From positions 1 through 6,916 of the forward strand of contig CALCWL010000602.1 in assembly GCA_937906285.1 (NCBI GenBank): DNA of 6,916 bases, in the 5' to 3' direction. The notes under the pieces were generated by a model that saw nothing but the letters and a program-made list of their open reading frames with translations, made no database searches and had not been told where the DNA came from. Of the stretch, positions 6,199 to 6,916 are shown one piece after another. This DNA comes from an uncultured Rhodanobacter sp. Its GTDB lineage: Bacteria; Pseudomonadota; Gammaproteobacteria; Xanthomonadales; Rhodanobacteraceae. Each line of letters opens with the position of its first letter. Positions within the stretch are counted from its first letter, which is position 1. The position numbers were made by a program, and so were the translations under genes.

Positions 6199-6916
6199 AG
6201 CTCGATTCCGTCGTTGGGGTCGAGGGAAGCCAGCCGGGCGGTGCGCTGCATGGCCGGATCAAGCTGGCGAGGAAGGGGAAGCGGCAGGTCGTCGTCGTCA
6301 TCGAGCAGCGCGAGGTCGGCCGTGGGAGCGGCCAGCTCGGAGTCGTAGGCGACGGTTTCGGAGAGTTCGGGCTGACGGCGCGGGCCGCCGTCGTCGGCCG
6401 AACCCAAGTTCTCCAGGCCATCAGCGGACGCGGCGGCCAGTGCAGCGGGCACGGACGGAATCGCCAACCCGCTCCAGTCGTCGGGCCGCAATGGCGGCGC
6501 GTCGGCGTACTGCCCATCCGCCAGCGCGGGCGGTGGCAGCACGCGACGCTTGAAATTGGCGTCCGCGTAGTAGCGCAGCTTCTTCGCCTTGATCGGCGCC
6601 ACGCTGGACACCATCACCACGGCCTCGTCAGGCGGAAGCTGCATGACTTCGCCCGGCGTCAGCAGCGGGCGCGCGGTTTCCTGGCGCGACACCATCAGGT
6701 GGCCCAGCCACGGCGCGAGCCGATGGCCCGCGTAGTTGCGCTGCGCGCGCAGCTCGGTAGCGGTGCCGAGCGTTTCGGAAATGCGCTTGGCCGTGCGCTC
6801 GTCGTTCGTGGCGAACGTCACGCGCACATGGCAGTTGTCCAGAATCGAATGGTTCTGGCCATAGGCTTTGTCGATCTGGTTGAGCGACTGCGCGATGAGG
6901 AAGCTGCGGATGCCGT
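6195..6916 (-). CDS. traG: TraG/VirD4-family coupling protein (N-terminal part outside window)
   Basis: This is the C-terminal 239 residues of a type IV coupling protein, the inner-membrane ATPase that links the relaxase-DNA complex to the secretion channel. The frame enters from the window edge reading GIRSFLIAQSLNQIDKAYG, which contains the conserved glutamine motif (AQS) of the VirD4/TraG nucleotide-binding domain. It continues with CHVRVTFATNDERTAKRISE and GTATELRAQRNY, typical of TraG of IncP/Tn4371 type, then LLTPGEVMQLPPDEAVVMVSS. A GTG at 6825-6827 could be mistaken for a start but lies inside this conserved domain. After the core (about fragment residue 129) comes a tail of about 110 residues that is strongly acidic and proline-rich, with five aspartates in a row (6288-6302). 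The stop overlaps the start of the RHH gene (ATGA). Walker A and B and the membrane anchor would lie beyond 6916. Family assignment is confident. Confidence 0.93.
   Translation of the reverse strand, partial: GIRSFLIAQSLNQIDKAYGQNHSILDNCHVRVTFATNDERTAKRISETLGTATELRAQRNYAGHRLAPWLGHLMVSRQETARPLLTPGEVMQLPPDEAVVMVSSVAPIKAKKLRYYADANFKRRVLPPPALADGQYADAPPLRPDDWSGLAIPSVPAALAAASADGLENLGSADDGGPRRQPELSETVAYDSELAAPTADLALLDDDDDLPLPLPRQLDPAMQRTARLASLDPNDGIEL

Noticed and set aside
6288..6302. Short trinucleotide repeat (four gtc units plus atc)
   Set aside because: It encodes the five-Asp run in the TraG tail. Too short to treat as a phase-variable repeat, and gain or loss of a unit would keep the frame.
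6195..6827. A 210-residue gene starting at GTG 6827
   Set aside because: The frame is open to the window edge and the residues just upstream (FLIAQSLNQIDKAYG) are a conserved coupling-protein motif, so the GTG is an internal valine codon of traG.
1..6916. CRISPR arrays, tRNA/rRNA genes, insertion sequences, attachment sites or oriT
   Set aside because: Looked for and not seen; coding sequence fills the window with no gap larger than 15 bases.

Overview
The window is a tightly packed conjugation gene cluster, read entirely on the minus strand and so running from high to low coordinates. It encodes the 3' end of a TraG/VirD4 coupling protein, a small ribbon-helix-helix (CopG-like) protein, and then TrbB, TrbC, TrbD, TrbE, TrbJ, a TrbK-like lipoprotein and the first part of TrbL. 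These are mating-pair-formation parts of a P-type (IncP/Ti-trb-like) type IV secretion system. The DNA is GC-rich throughout, with the strong G/C third-position preference usual in Beta- and Gammaproteobacteria. The layout traG / copG-like / trbBCDEJ(K)L is the one I associate with Tn4371-family integrative and conjugative elements and related plasmids of Ralstonia, Cupriavidus, Achromobacter, Pseudomonas and similar hosts. The sequence alone does not tell an integrated element from a plasmid: no integrase, att site, origin of transfer or replication gene is in view.

Layout from high to low coordinates: traG C-terminal part (6916-6195), RHH protein (6198-5734), trbB (5737-4676), trbC (4679-4296), trbD (4299-4027), trbE (4011-1558), trbJ (1561-836), trbK-like lipoprotein (823-524), trbL N-terminal part (527-1). 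Six of the eight junctions are four-base ATGA stop/start overlaps. The other two have gaps of 15 bases (trbD/trbE) and 12 bases (trbJ/trbK), each carrying a Shine-Dalgarno sequence. No non-coding stretch exceeds 15 bases, so there is no room for an internal promoter, terminator or cargo gene between genes. The cluster looks like one polycistronic, translationally coupled unit whose promoter lies beyond position 6916.

How the parts fit together, from family knowledge: TraG brings the relaxase-DNA substrate to the channel. TrbB (VirB11-like) and TrbE (VirB4-like) are ATPases powering pilus assembly and transfer. TrbC is the pilin precursor. TrbD (VirB3-like) and TrbL (VirB6-like) are inner-membrane components. 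TrbJ is the periplasmic VirB5-like component. The TrbK-like lipoprotein probably provides entry exclusion. The remaining expected genes (trbF, trbG, trbI and possibly others) should lie below position 1, and the rest of traG and the relaxase genes above 6916.

I found no undescribed system here: this is a well-formed, apparently intact conjugation core. The points most worth a second look are the RHH protein lodged between coupling protein and TrbB, the acidic tail of TraG, the VirB2-like layout of the pilin precursor, and the lipoprotein's predicted inner-membrane retention.
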